Of a stretch of DNA of 64,000 bases, positions 40,118-49,008 are shown piece by piece. The DNA is from JBEKCD01 sp050015055 (GTDB taxonomy: Archaea; Thermoproteota; Bathyarchaeia; Bathyarchaeales; Bathycorpusculaceae): assembly GCA_050015055.1 (NCBI GenBank), contig JBEKCD010000002.1, positions 124,001 through 188,000 on the forward strand, given 5' to 3'. Position 1 is the first letter of the stretch. Every line of letters starts with the position of its first letter. The notes under the pieces were generated by a model. The model had not been told where the DNA came from. It saw only the letters and a program-made list of their open reading frames with translations, and did not search any database. The position numbers were made by a program, and so were the translations under genes.

Positions 40118-41762
40118 TCTGTAACCCCCTGAAGAATGATGAAATTGGTCCAAGTGCCAAGAACGGGAAGAACGTCAATACTACGAGTATGATGATGCTG
40201 CCGACTAGAACTATTGTGAATATTGGGCTATCGGTTTTGAGACCTGTGGTGCCGCCTCGTTTTCGCCCGATCATGGAGGCTGAAAGTCCAAGCAAGATTG
40301 CAATTGGAGCGTAGCGTCCTATGAACATGACGATACCGGTGGCTATGTTAAAGAATGGGGTGTTTGCTGAGGCGCCTAGGAAATCGGAACCGTTGTTCGC
40401 CGCCGCTGATGTGAATTCGTATAGGATTTGCGTGTAACCCACGGAGTTTCCACCGACCCCAATGGCTGCCGCTGCGCCCGAAGTGTAAGCGATTACTGTG
40501 GGTATTAGGATTATGATGGGGTGGATTAGGAAAGCCACCATGACAAGCTTTACGTCACGGCCAGTGATCTTGATTCCCAAATATTCAGGAGTCCTTCCAG
40601 ACATTAGCCCAACGATGAAGACAGTGATTATTATGAACATTACCATGTACATCAATCCGACTCCTTTTCCGCCTGGAATCGACTGGATGAACATTCCAAT
40701 AAAGCCAGAAGTTATAACCAGAGGATGCATGCCTGAGAGCGCAGAGTTAACGGAGCCAGTTGTGGCAACGGTCGTAATTACGGTATAGAAATTGGACATG
40801 AAGCCTCCGAACCTCGTTTCTATGCCTGCGGCGACCAGAGGGATATTTGGGGCAAAAGCTATGACGAGGTTAATTGCGACAAGAATGTAAGCGCCCCACA
40901 ATAGGGGTCGAGCCTCCTTCTTTTTACCCAGTAATTCTCCGAATACGAAGATGATTGCTGTGGGAAGAAGAAGCATCAAGGCTATCATAAATATGTTCGA
41001 GTAAGGCGACGGGTTCATGAATGGGTAAGCGGCGTTGGCGCCGTAGAATCCTCCGCCGTTCGTGCCCAATTGCATTATTGAATCGAGAGAAGCAACTGGC
41101 CCGACGAGGATTGATTGTGTTGTACCTTGCAACGTTGTTACTGCGGTGGAAGCGTTAAGAGTCTGTGGGACACCCATAACCACGAAGACAACCGAGGCTA
41201 TGAGGCACAGTGGCAACAGTATTCTGGTTATGGTTCTGACGAAGTCTACGTGGAAATTTCCCACGTTTTTGGAGCCGACAATGAATCCCCGTATGAATGC
41301 TATACCCATGCATATTCCGGTTGCTGCTGAGATCCATTGTAGGAATTGGACGGCGGTCATCTGGCTAAATATGGATAGTGTTGCCTGTCCGTTGTAGTGT
41401 TGAAGGTTAGTGTTTGTTGCAAACGAGATTACGGTGGTGAAGGCTAAGTCCCAACTTAGACCTGGGAAGCCTAGAGGGTTAAGCGGCAATTTATCTTGAA
41501 AGACCAGTATTAGAAAAGCGATAACCATCTGGGCAACGTTAAGCAGTAAGCCAGCAAGAAAGTACTGTTTCCAACCCATCTGATGCTCTGGATCTATGCT
41601 ACATATTTTGTAAATAAAATTCTCAATAGGATTTAGGACTTTGTCTAGACGGGTTGGTGCCCGTTTATAAACACGGACAAGGTAGGGTGCTATGAGTTTC
41701 GCTATAAGTATGGTTGTTCCAAGTATGAGGACGACTGATATGGCTTGAATTGCATCGATCAT
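40107..41762 (-). CDS. kdpA: Potassium-transporting ATPase subunit KdpA
   Basis: The 551-residue channel-like subunit that selects potassium. Several filter-like segments are seen: N-T-N-L-Q-H-Y-N-G, T-N-G-G-G-F-Y-G-A-N-A, I-T-S-G-F-I-G-M and A-N-N-G-S-D-F-L-G. About ten helices; the length is normal. It is first in the kdpABC operon. No kdpF, kdpD or kdpE is found nearby, so regulation must differ from the bacterial two-component scheme. Confidence 0.95.
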   Translation of the reverse strand: MIDAIQAISVVLILGTTILIAKLIAPYLVRVYKRAPTRLDKVLNPIENFIYKICSIDPEHQMGWKQYFLAGLLLNVAQMVIAFLILVFQDKLPLNPLGFPGLSWDLAFTTVISFATNTNLQHYNGQATLSIFSQMTAVQFLQWISAATGICMGIAFIRGFIVGSKNVGNFHVDFVRTITRILLPLCLIASVVFVVMGVPQTLNASTAVTTLQGTTQSILVGPVASLDSIMQLGTNGGGFYGANAAYPFMNPSPYSNIFMIALMLLLPTAIIFVFGELLGKKKEARPLLWGAYILVAINLVIAFAPNIPLVAAGIETRFGGFMSNFYTVITTVATTGSVNSALSGMHPLVITSGFIGMFIQSIPGGKGVGLMYMVMFIIITVFIVGLMSGRTPEYLGIKITGRDVKLVMVAFLIHPIIILIPTVIAYTSGAAAAIGVGGNSVGYTQILYEFTSAAANNGSDFLGASANTPFFNIATGIVMFIGRYAPIAILLGLSASMIGRKRGGTTGLKTDSPIFTIVLVGSIIILVVLTFFPFLALGPISSFFRGLQNGF

Positions 41763-41964
41763 CTATTCCGCGACTCCAAAAGACGGCAAGTTGACTCACT
41801 ATGGCTCCTTTCCGCTCCTTCCTATTTTAACGGTGAAACTCACGCTTTTCTGTTGGCATTTGGGTCCCTTGTAAGATTCCAAGATTATAGCGGTTATTGT
41901 GCTCTTATACCTTTAAACCTTATTATTTTCTTCTGTAGAACATCTCTGAAGTCTTCGAGGCAAG

Positions 41965-42294
41965 ATGCCGAAATCAGAGTGCGGAACTCTGCCCGTTATT
42001 CCGTATCCAAGAAGCCAAAGTAAAGGCGTCAGGGGCATTCTGAAAGTCGATCGGAAGTTTAGGAGTCCTGGTCCTCAAGAACTCAAAACAGCTTACAAGA
42101 AACGGGTAGTAATAGAGCGAGTTTTCAGCAGACTCAAAAACTTGTCAAGTCTTACGCAGCATAATCTCAGAGGATTAGCCAAGGTAACGTTTCATTCTCA
42201 GCTCTGCGTCATTGCGATGCTTCTGACAGCTCAAGCAGCTGTCAACACGCACAAATTAAGCAAATCCAGAAGCATCAGATATTTCGCGAACTAA
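41965..42294 (+). pseudogene. Transposase remnant (DDE, IS4/IS5-like C-terminal part)
   Basis: A 109-residue frame equal to the last third of a DDE transposase: P-Y-P-R-S-Q-S-K-G, K-V-D-R-K-F-R-S-P-G-P, then V-I-E-R-V-F-S-R-L-K-N (with the final Glu of the DDE triad) and a helical end. The N-terminal two thirds are missing. The fragment at 43097 shows the same Y-P-x-x-Q-S-K-G block, so both derive from one family. Confidence 0.75.
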
Positions 42295-42319
42295 TTTCGG
42301 AACAGCATGCGCGGCGCGC

Positions 42320-42757
42320 TCATCGGTTGGCGTCGGTTAAGGGATATCGGGTCATGGCATCGATTATTTCTTCACTGAAGGTTTTTTTGCTAAGGTGCCT
42401 AGCAAAATCGGAAGTGGCTATTATACCGACCAACACGTCTTTCTTCGTAACGGGAAGCCGCCTTATTTTGTACTTGACCATTTTCCTCGCAGCATCTCTG
42501 ATTGAGGCTTCCTCCTCGATTGTTATAAGCGGATCAGACATTACCTCAGAGACTTTAGTATCAAGCGGTTTTTTCTGTGCCATTACCCTTCTAACTAAGT
42601 CTCTTTCAGTAACTATTCCCTTTGTGACATTGCCGTCCATTACTACGAGATCACCTACATCTTGTTGGTGCATTAGCTTTGCAGCCTCAAGCACGGTCCC
42701 CTGAACATCAATTGTGATGACATTCGTGGTCATAAAATCTCTTACAGTTGGCATCAT
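42320..42757 (-). CDS. Two-CBS-domain protein
   Basis: A protein of 145 residues made of two CBS domains (V-R-D-F-M-T-T-N-V-I-T, V-T-E-R-D-L-V-R-R-V, then V-S-E-V-M-S-D-P-L-I-T and I-A-T-S-D-F-A-R-H-L). CBS pairs bind adenine nucleotides. A TATA-like TTTTATACG lies about 27-33 nt before the ATG at 42757, which decides this start and suggests a leaderless mRNA. It sits upstream of kdpA behind a transposase remnant, so a link to potassium uptake is possible but unproven. Confidence 0.85.
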   Translation of the reverse strand: MMPTVRDFMTTNVITIDVQGTVLEAAKLMHQQDVGDLVVMDGNVTKGIVTERDLVRRVMAQKKPLDTKVSEVMSDPLITIEEEASIRDAARKMVKYKIRRLPVTKKDVLVGIIATSDFARHLSKKTFSEEIIDAMTRYPLTDANR

Positions 42758-42879
42758 TTTACAAGGACTATAAACTATCGTATAAAAGTTTTGGGACATC
42801 ACAATTCTGGATCGGGGTTCAAGAATGCTAGTGCGCGCGCCAGCCTGTTGCTAAATCGATTTCTTTCTGTCAATTTCCG

Positions 42880-43095
42880 TTATCTTGCGAGCATGGTGAT
42901 GCATCTAGCCTTTTCCAGCCTGTTCAGCCTTAACGCTACAAGCGCTGTGAGGAGCATTGCGATTATAGACAGCAGAGCATGTATGGTTATGCGTTCGAGG
43001 CCTCTGGCCCTGTGCCTTTCGAGGCAGAGCTGCTCCTTCAAACGAGAATTCATCCGTTCAATAGCTCCTCTCCGCGTCCAGCGCTCTTTTGCAAA
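42880..43095 (-). pseudogene. Transposase C-terminal fragment, inverted
   Basis: Minus-strand frame with G-A-I-E-R-M-N-S-R-L-K-E followed by L-E-R-H-R-A-R-G and a helical end (H-A-L-L-S-I-I-A-M-L-L-T-A), the last part of a DDE transposase. It abuts, head to head, a middle fragment of such a gene on the + strand (43097). Confidence 0.65.
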
Positions 43096-43096
43096 G

Positions 43097-43285
43097 CCCT
43101 GAAGACTACAGGGCAGCTGATGAAGGCGCTTATCGCTGATTCGCGCGCGCGGCTCACGGAGTAGGAGCGGTGATTTCTTACCCAGCAAACCAGAGCAAGG
43201 GAGAGGCGAAGCTGCTGCGCGTGGACAAGTACTTCAGGACTCATGGTCCCGTTGTCGAGAAGCAAATCTACACACAGGACTTGAA
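43097..43285 (+). pseudogene. Transposase middle fragment
   Basis: A plus-strand frame with one internal stop reads D-Y-R-A-A-D-E-G-A-Y-R, stop, then V-G-A-V-I-S-Y-P-A-N-Q-S-K-G-E-A-K and V-D-K-Y-F-R-T-H-G-P. It is the segment just before the part found inverted at 42880-43095. Confidence 0.6.
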
Positions 43286-43362
43286 TGGCATCGATCAAAT
43301 CTTGCAAAAGCTCTTTCGGCTATGGCCTGCCCCCTCCACCAAATACTTTAGCCTAGTCCTGC

Positions 43363-43632
43363 CTACTGGCGTGAACGGGCGCGAGGTCCTTTGTGTGTCT
43401 TAAGAATGATGGAGCTTACCGTGCTCTTAACACCTTTGATCTTCATAACCTTGTTCTTGAGAATGTCCCTGAACTCCTCAATGTCAGACGCTGAAAACAG
43501 AGTCACAATGTCAAACTCGCCCGTTACTTCGAACAGTTCTTCGAGATTTTCAAGCTTGGAAAGAGCTGCCACTACGTTGTCCATTTCTGCTGATTCTACG
43601 AAGATGTCTATGAAGGCGAGAAGTCTTGGCAA
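43363..43632 (-). CDS. Stand-alone Lrp/AsnC ligand-binding (RAM) domain, copy 2
   Basis: An 89-residue RAM domain, 66 of 76 residues identical to the copy at 36991; the differences are conservative (V/I, D/E, Y/F, R/K). It also lacks a helix-turn-helix. The C-terminal tail after S-S-I-I is Lys/Arg-rich and unrelated to copy 1. The pair brackets kdpABC, the CBS gene and transposase debris in the same orientation, which suggests duplication. Confidence 0.83.
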   Translation of the reverse strand: MPRLLAFIDIFVESAEMDNVVAALSKLENLEELFEVTGEFDIVTLFSASDIEEFRDILKNKVMKIKGVKSTVSSIILKTHKGPRARSRQ

Positions 43633-43992
43633 ACTTTGTCATCTTCCAACCCAACGAGCGAACGGTTGATTTATACCTTTTGGTACTCGGCGCGCGCTTC
43701 AAGAGACACAAGGATAAACGCGCGCGCTCTGGAAGTCGGAAATCAGTCGTCACATGGCCGTCTGCTAGCGCGCGCTAGCCCAGCTAGAAGCCTTTCCGGG
43801 TCTGCCAAAGGAAATATCAAGGTCGACACGTTGAAAACTATTATTGCCCGTATGAGTATGAAGTTGAAGTTGTATCAAAAAGAGAGCGCGAACTAGGAAA
43901 TCAGGGAGTGGTTCATAAGAAGACTGACGAAGTGAGCCTACATCAGTGATCCAACACCAAGTTTTTATGAACAGCATCGTAAACTATCATCA
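43633..43992. other. Intergenic stretch with three GC tracts and a start-less frame
   Basis: Alternating GC tracts lie at 43689-43697, 43719-43727 and 43768-43777 (the last is the palindrome TAGCGCGCGCTA). A plus frame 43788-43949 reads F-R-V-C-Q-R-K-Y-Q-G-R-H-V-E-N-Y-Y-C-P but has no start codon; it could be another decayed mobile gene. Confidence 0.35.
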
Positions 43993-44883
43993 ATGTCTGG
44001 CAAGAATTTCTTCGTAAATCGCTACCGAGAACTAGGCTGGAAATACGAAGACGTCACACCTAGACGTGCAGTGAGGATAAACACTATGAACGTAGACAAA
44101 ACATCAGCCATCCTGCAGAGGCTGCAGTCTATTGGAATAGCGCTTGAAAAGGTTTCTTTCCTCGACCACGGCTACTGGGTTTGTGAAGCAAAATTCTCGG
44201 TCGGAGCGACGTCAGAATACCTCCTGGGCCTTTACTCAATTCAAGAGGCAGCGGCTCAAATACCAGTCACCCTGTTCACAGAACTAGAAAACAAAACCGT
44301 GTTGGATGCCTGTGCAGCTCCCGGAGGAAAAACCGTTCAACTGGCCGATTCAATGCGCAACACGGGCGCAATAGTCGCTTTAGACGTCAGAAGACAAAGG
44401 TTGACAGCGTTGACAAACCAACTAGAAAGATGCCGCGTCAAGAATACAGTGGTCTACTTCTTGGATTCAAGACAAGTCTCTCAATTGGGAGTGGGTTTTG
44501 ACCGAATACTTCTCGACATGCCCTGTTCAGGGAATTTCGCGGCAGACAAAAACTGGTTTGATAGAAGAACTATCAAGGATGTGGAAAGAAATGCGGGGCT
44601 TCAAAGAGAGATACTCGCTAAAACAGTTAAGGTTCTGAAAGACGATGGTGAAATAGTGTATTCGACCTGTTCCTTGGAGCCTGAAGAAGACGAGTTAAAC
44701 ATTGACTGGGCCATAAGAAACCTTGACCTTCAAGTGGAAGGAATCAGCTGTCATGGACAGAGGGCTCTGACAGACGTTTTCGGGAAATGCTTGGATAGTT
44801 CAATAGAAAAGTGCAGACGAATCTGGCCAGGACACACGCAGGGGTTCTTTGTGTGTAAACTGAAACGGCGGAAGGCTGCATGA
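43993..44883 (+). CDS. RNA cytosine-C5 methyltransferase (NOL1/NOP2/Sun family)
   Basis: A 296-residue AdoMet-dependent enzyme that methylates C5 of cytosine in tRNA or rRNA. L-D-A-C-A-A-P-G-G-K-T is the AdoMet loop. D-M-P-C-S-G has the releasing Cys, and Y-S-T-C-S-L-E-P-E-E-D-E has the attacking Cys. The N-terminal substrate domain (R-A-V-R-I-N-T) is short. It overlaps the PUA gene by 4 nt; eukaryotic NSUN6 carries a PUA in one chain, so the pair probably works together. Whether tRNA or rRNA is the target is not visible. Confidence 0.92.
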   Translation: MSGKNFFVNRYRELGWKYEDVTPRRAVRINTMNVDKTSAILQRLQSIGIALEKVSFLDHGYWVCEAKFSVGATSEYLLGLYSIQEAAAQIPVTLFTELENKTVLDACAAPGGKTVQLADSMRNTGAIVALDVRRQRLTALTNQLERCRVKNTVVYFLDSRQVSQLGVGFDRILLDMPCSGNFAADKNWFDRRTIKDVERNAGLQREILAKTVKVLKDDGEIVYSTCSLEPEEDELNIDWAIRNLDLQVEGISCHGQRALTDVFGKCLDSSIEKCRRIWPGHTQGFFVCKLKRRKAA

Positions 44884-45344
44884 TCAAGCCCTTAGACGAT
44901 TTTGTAAGCCGCTTCGGAACACAGATTACCTTAGATGAAAATTTCATTGTGAAAAATCAGGGTCGATACTTCTTCCTAAGTGAGAATGTCAAGCGGTTGA
45001 CGTCGAAAGGCTTCTACTATGCAGGAACCTACTTGGGAAGAGTCAAAGATGGAAAATTCTTTCCAAGCTTCAATCTGCTGAATATAGTTGCACAGAAAAA
45101 AGCAAGCAGAATAAATATTGGAAAAAAGGCTGAATGGCTATTCATCTGCGGAAGAGACCTGTTCGAACAAGGAATAACGAAAGTGACAGGTTCGACAAAG
45201 AAGGGTGACTACACATTGGTCCTAAACTCATATGGTGAGTGCCTAGGCTTCGGCAAGATACTGCGTAATCTGGACAGAAAAAGAAGAGGTCCAGCGGTAG
45301 ATAACATTCTAGACATAGGCGACTTCCTCCGAAGAGAGAGGTAA
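44880..45344 (+). CDS. PUA-domain RNA-binding protein, partner of the methyltransferase
   Basis: A 154-residue protein. The C-terminal half is a PUA domain (E-W-L-F-I-C-G-R-D-L-F, T-L-V-L-N-S-Y-G-E-C-L-G-F-G-K-I); the N-terminal half resembles Nip7/NOP2-associated domains. The start is inside the stop of the methyltransferase (ATGA), so translation is coupled. Inferred role: bind the RNA substrate. Confidence 0.82.
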   Translation: MIKPLDDFVSRFGTQITLDENFIVKNQGRYFFLSENVKRLTSKGFYYAGTYLGRVKDGKFFPSFNLLNIVAQKKASRINIGKKAEWLFICGRDLFEQGITKVTGSTKKGDYTLVLNSYGECLGFGKILRNLDRKRRGPAVDNILDIGDFLRRER

Positions 45345-45380
45345 GCAACTAGCTCGCGCTCTATAACGCCGTTTTGTCAT

Positions 45381-46217
45381 TCAATTCTTGGGCTTAACGC
45401 CGGTGACTTTTACGCTTGCGACGGTGTTTGCGATTTTCTCGAGTTTTTCTGCGGGGATTTCTTTGGTTTTGGCGATTGCTTGTGCGGTTGGATCGTTTGC
45501 CATGTTCTCGACTGGGAAGTAGTTTTCTTCGATGATTTTGACCTCTTCAAAACCAGCCTCCTTTATCATTTGCAGGTATTTGTCCTTCATTTCAGCGCCT
45601 GAGAGGCATCCGATGTATGCCTGAACGTTTTTTCTTATGATTTCGGGAAGCTTCTTCAGCAGAACAATGTCTGAGACCATTAGTCTTCCGTTCGGCTTCA
45701 GAACTCTGAAGGCTTCTTCGAACACGCGTTTCTTGTTCGGTGAGAGGTTGATTACACAGTTTGAGATTACAACATCAACTTTTCCGTCTGCCACGGGCAG
45801 GTTCTCGATTTCTCCGAGCCTGAACTCAACGTTTTCGTAATTGCCTTTTCTGGCGTTTTCCCTGGCCTTGTCAATCATTTCAGCGGTCATGTCCACGCCG
45901 ATGACCTTGCCACTCTTGCCGACTCTGTTAGCTGCCAGAAAACAGTCAAACCCTCCTCCCGAACCGAGATCTAGAACGGTTTGCCCTTTTTCCAAAGAAG
46001 CTAACGCAACGGGGTTGCCGCATCCTAGACCAAGGTTTGCGCCTGCTGGAACTGAGCCTATTTCTTCTTCGCTGTAGCCTACTCTTCTGCTGATCTCCTC
46101 GCTCGTGTCACAGGTATTGGAGCAGCAGGAAGCCAGAGAGCCCCCGGAGGTTTTCTCTTTTATAGCTATCTTTGCATAGCCGTCTCGAACTATTTTCTTC
46201 ACTTTTTCTTCTTTCAC
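45381..46217 (-). CDS. arsM: Arsenite methyltransferase
   Basis: A 278-residue AdoMet-dependent ArsM-type enzyme, which methylates arsenite for detoxification. V-L-D-L-G-S-G-G-G-F-D-C is the AdoMet site. Arsenic-binding Cys are in G-L-G-C-G-N-P, S-N-C-V-I-N-L and I-G-C-L-S-G; an N-terminal C-C-S-N-T-C lies before them. AGGAGGT is followed after about 7 nt by GTG (46217), which I prefer to the overlapping GTG three codons earlier. The CMD-like gene lies just upstream in the same direction. Confidence 0.9.
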   Translation of the reverse strand: MKEEKVKKIVRDGYAKIAIKEKTSGGSLASCCSNTCDTSEEISRRVGYSEEEIGSVPAGANLGLGCGNPVALASLEKGQTVLDLGSGGGFDCFLAANRVGKSGKVIGVDMTAEMIDKARENARKGNYENVEFRLGEIENLPVADGKVDVVISNCVINLSPNKKRVFEEAFRVLKPNGRLMVSDIVLLKKLPEIIRKNVQAYIGCLSGAEMKDKYLQMIKEAGFEEVKIIEENYFPVENMANDPTAQAIAKTKEIPAEKLEKIANTVASVKVTGVKPKN

Positions 46218-46293
46218 ACTACGCACCTCCTACATGATGAATTATACGCGCTATTTAACCCATCCTAAACGAAGCCTTCAAGGGACCAACCCT

Positions 46294-46590
46294 TCAAGTG
46301 CAACCACACTTATCGTCTTGCTCTACCCATTCCTTGACATCCTCTTCCGTCGAGCCGAAAGGGCACTCGTCTGAGTTGACCACATCCTTTCCGGTTAAGG
46401 TTGAGGCGAATTTGTCCATCTTGCCAAATGCACCCTTTCTGACAACTCTCCCTATCGCGATTGCCTCGAGGATTTCTTTCTTATCTACTCCAACTGACTC
46501 AGCCTGAGTGACAGCGGTTTTAAGACAAGGCAGGCAATTTGCCGTGACAGAAGCTCCGACCGCTATCAACAATTTGATTTTGTCTTCCAT
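46294..46590 (-). CDS. Carboxymuconolactone decarboxylase-like (AhpD-type) protein
   Basis: A 98-residue CMD-fold protein. V-T-A-N-C-L-P-C-L-K-T-A contains the CxxC redox pair, and the helix G-V-D-K-K-E-I-L-E-A-I-A-I-G follows. The tail adds Cys (D-E-C-P-F-G, and C-G-C-T at the end). A strong GGAGGTG precedes the ATG. Members near arsM are thought to act in thiol redox or metalloid handling; this is inferred from context. Confidence 0.82.
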   Translation of the reverse strand: MEDKIKLLIAVGASVTANCLPCLKTAVTQAESVGVDKKEILEAIAIGRVVRKGAFGKMDKFASTLTGKDVVNSDECPFGSTEEDVKEWVEQDDKCGCT

Positions 46591-46713
46591 AACATTTCAC
46601 CTCCGTGTTATTTTCTTACCAGCTTGCACTTTTTCCTCTACTTTCTTGTTTCTTGCTTGCACATTCCCTTTTTACCATGTCTTATCACATGCTTTTCCGA
46701 GAGAACCGTTTTC

Positions 46714-46959
46714 TCATGGATTTCTCGATTTGCTCAATCTGTAGATGCCACCAGCCACGAGAAGTATGCCGAAGGCCGCTAAGGCTATAGGCCAAGTGCT
46801 TACGCTCTGGTCTATTATTCCAACTTGCTTCAGTGTCAACAGGAAGCCCCACAGAAGTATTACAGATCCAATGGCTAGCTGGTTGATGGCGCCGCTTCTC
46901 AGTCTTTGCAGGTGTTCATTCTCAAGTTGGGTGTCACGGTGATCTTCTTTTGTTTCCAT
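46714..46959 (-). CDS. Small membrane protein, two helices, divergent from the TrmB regulator
   Basis: An 81-residue protein with a charged N terminus and two transmembrane helices (about 31-47 and 56-72) joined by a short loop. GGAG lies about 9 nt before the ATG at 46959; the earlier ATG at 46974 overlaps that site. It faces the TrmB gene across a spacer holding two palindromes, so it is a likely target of that regulator. Function unknown. Confidence 0.68.
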   Translation of the reverse strand: METKEDHRDTQLENEHLQRLRSGAINQLAIGSVILLWGFLLTLKQVGIIDQSVSTWPIALAAFGILLVAGGIYRLSKSRNP

Positions 46960-46984
46960 ATCATATCTCTCCATTTATTCGTAT

Positions 46985-47047
46985 CTACTACAGAAGAGTA
47001 GTAGAAAACTATTTAAGTATTCTCTGCCAACTACTTACTAGAAGTAG
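46985..47047. promoter_or_regulatory. Two related palindromes around a TATA box (probable TrmB operator)
   Basis: CTACTAC-6 nt-GTAGTAG (46985-47004) and CTACTT-5 nt-AAGTAG (47031-47047) flank CTATTTAAGT (47009-47018), a TATA-like box for the TrmB gene. Both share the half-site CTACT. The second overlaps the expected transcription start. This is typical of an autoregulated archaeal repressor. Confidence 0.6.
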
Positions 47048-47059
47048 GAGGAACCAAAT

Positions 47060-47842
47060 GTGAGCTTCAAGGAAACAGTCGCCAGAGACCGAATAGTTTC
47101 GCGGCTCAAAGAACTGGAATTGCCAACACATGAGGCGTTGACTTACCTCACGCTCTTGACGCATTCCAACATGACAGCGAGTACACTGTGTAAGGAAACG
47201 GGTATCCCTGACTCGAAAATTTACTACGCTCTGGACGGGCTCTCTACGAAAGGCATGCTCATAATTCAGAAAGGTAATCCAAACATCTACCTGCCCATGG
47301 CACCGAAGGACGCTGTTGCCAATCTGAAACAGCAACTAACCGAAAGGCTCAATGAGAAAATCAAAGAAGCGGACGTTTTGGTGGATATGCTGACGCCAGT
47401 ATACGAGAGCGCCGCAAAGCCGGAGGAACTGGAAGTAGCTTACATCATCAGGGGACAAAAGAACATAATCAACAGAATGAAAACACTAGTTGCGGCGGCA
47501 CGCAAAGAAATAACCATTTTCATTTCACACCCGGCAGTTCTAATTGGACTGAAGGAATCATTGATAGAAGCGAAAGAGAAACGCAGAGTCAAATTAAACA
47601 TCGCCATGACACGGGAAATCTTTGAAAAAGAAGACTCTTCAAACCTGGGCAAAATACGCTTGTTAGGTTGCTCGCCCAACCAATCGGTTGAATCCCTTGG
47701 AATGATCATCACCGATATGCGTACACTCCTAACATTATCGGACTGGTTCGATGAGGTCGCCATGCTGACACAAGACCAAAATCTAATTCGAGTGTGCAGA
47801 GACTACTACGACAACCCTGCGTGTTGCACAAGCGTGTGCTAG
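47060..47842 (+). CDS. TrmB family transcriptional regulator
   Basis: A 260-residue regulator. The N-terminal winged helix (L-P-T-H-E-A-L-T-Y-L-T-L-L, then L-C-K-E-T-G-I-P-D-S-K-I-Y-Y-A-L-D-G-L) is TrmB-like, followed by a coiled segment and a C-terminal sensor domain of the phospholipase D-like type. The C terminus carries A-C-C-T-S-V-C, three Cys that could bind a metal or metalloid; with arsM nearby a metal sensor is worth testing. The start is GTG within ATGTGAG, with AGGAGG upstream. Confidence 0.87.
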   Translation: MSFKETVARDRIVSRLKELELPTHEALTYLTLLTHSNMTASTLCKETGIPDSKIYYALDGLSTKGMLIIQKGNPNIYLPMAPKDAVANLKQQLTERLNEKIKEADVLVDMLTPVYESAAKPEELEVAYIIRGQKNIINRMKTLVAAARKEITIFISHPAVLIGLKESLIEAKEKRRVKLNIAMTREIFEKEDSSNLGKIRLLGCSPNQSVESLGMIITDMRTLLTLSDWFDEVAMLTQDQNLIRVCRDYYDNPACCTSVC

Positions 47843-48124
47843 CACAAGATAGAATGCCGCCCTCGATTTCAGTTCTATTTTTCTAGTTGTGTGACAAACT
47901 CTGAAATCAGTTCCTTAACTCTGTCTTCTATTCACATCCATAGGAATGATAAAAAAGGAATATTTAATTGCTGCTAGCTTTAGCGCACGTGCAAAGGGTT
48001 TCATAGAACTCGGTTTCTTGTTCAGCGCGTTCAGGTTCAATGCTCTGCAAACCATCAAGTTTTAAAGGATGCTTGTTTCAGTCTAATAGAAAGCCCGAGT
48101 TGAGCGGTAAAGAAGGTCAACCTG

Positions 48125-48781
48125 TTGGCAACACAACGAAACAAGCAATTATGGAAAAACGAGTATTTTCGGACCGTCGTAATGATTCTCCTCATAGTCG
48201 TGGTGGTCTTGGGCTTTTGGTATGGCCTGCGTTTGGGGTTAAACACGGATTATCCTGTGCTTGCTGTGGCTTCTGGAAGCATGAGCGTGCCTCAAGGCGT
48301 GCCTGATCCAGGCTGGGCAGGTCCCTTCTCGCGGACACTGCACACGGGTGATCTAATCATAGTGGAGGGGGTCAATCCGGAGGATGTCTACGCGGCCCCC
48401 TTCAACGAGACCGGGAGATCTGGCGACATTCTAGTATTTCGCGCTATCGGTAGTGACGAACTCATCGTTCACAGAGCGGTTGGCGAAACCGTCGAGAACG
48501 GACAAATCTATTTCATAACGCAGGGTGATAATAACTTTGGGCCAGGTCCTTATTCGCCGACTCCAGCGACGAATGTGATTGGAAAGGTTGTCATGCGGGT
48601 TCCTTGGCTCGGATACATCGCACTTGACATGCGCAATTCCATCGGAATAATTCTGATAGTGATTCTGATTATCGTGTTCATAGTAGTTGAATCTGTCATT
48701 TCAGAAGTGGAACACAGGAGAACCGAGAAGAATAAGAACGAACCCGTGGAAAGAGTTCCCGAAACTGGAACCGTAGCCTGA
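48125..48781 (+). CDS. Signal peptidase I, archaeal type
   Basis: A 218-residue membrane protease that removes signal peptides. After an N-terminal helix (about 17-36), A-S-G-S-M-S-V holds the catalytic Ser. L-I-V-H-R-A-V has the His that replaces bacterial Lys, and T-Q-G-D-N-N the Asp. A second membrane helix is at about 178-198. The start is TTG after GAAGGT. The gene stands alone. Confidence 0.9.
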   Translation: MATQRNKQLWKNEYFRTVVMILLIVVVVLGFWYGLRLGLNTDYPVLAVASGSMSVPQGVPDPGWAGPFSRTLHTGDLIIVEGVNPEDVYAAPFNETGRSGDILVFRAIGSDELIVHRAVGETVENGQIYFITQGDNNFGPGPYSPTPATNVIGKVVMRVPWLGYIALDMRNSIGIILIVILIIVFIVVESVISEVEHRRTEKNKNEPVERVPETGTVA

Positions 48782-49008
48782 CTGAAACGCCATTTGACAC
48801 ACGAGCAACTTCACTTTGCAAGACGCGAGCTAATAGATGATTCGTGTGCCAACTAAAATGGTGCATTAATCCTTGGGTATCTTTGTCTGCTGAGGTTTCC
48901 TCTGTATAAGCACAGGTTTTAGGATTATCCTTTGCTGTTGGCGCATCTCTCGCGCGCTCGTTTGTCGTCTTGCTTGCTCACTTGCAGTGTCATCATGTCC
49001 GGCTGGTT

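Noticed and set aside
37454..42802. KdpD/KdpE or KdpF genes near kdpABC
   Set aside because: Both strands were searched; only the CBS protein, RAM domains and transposase debris are present.
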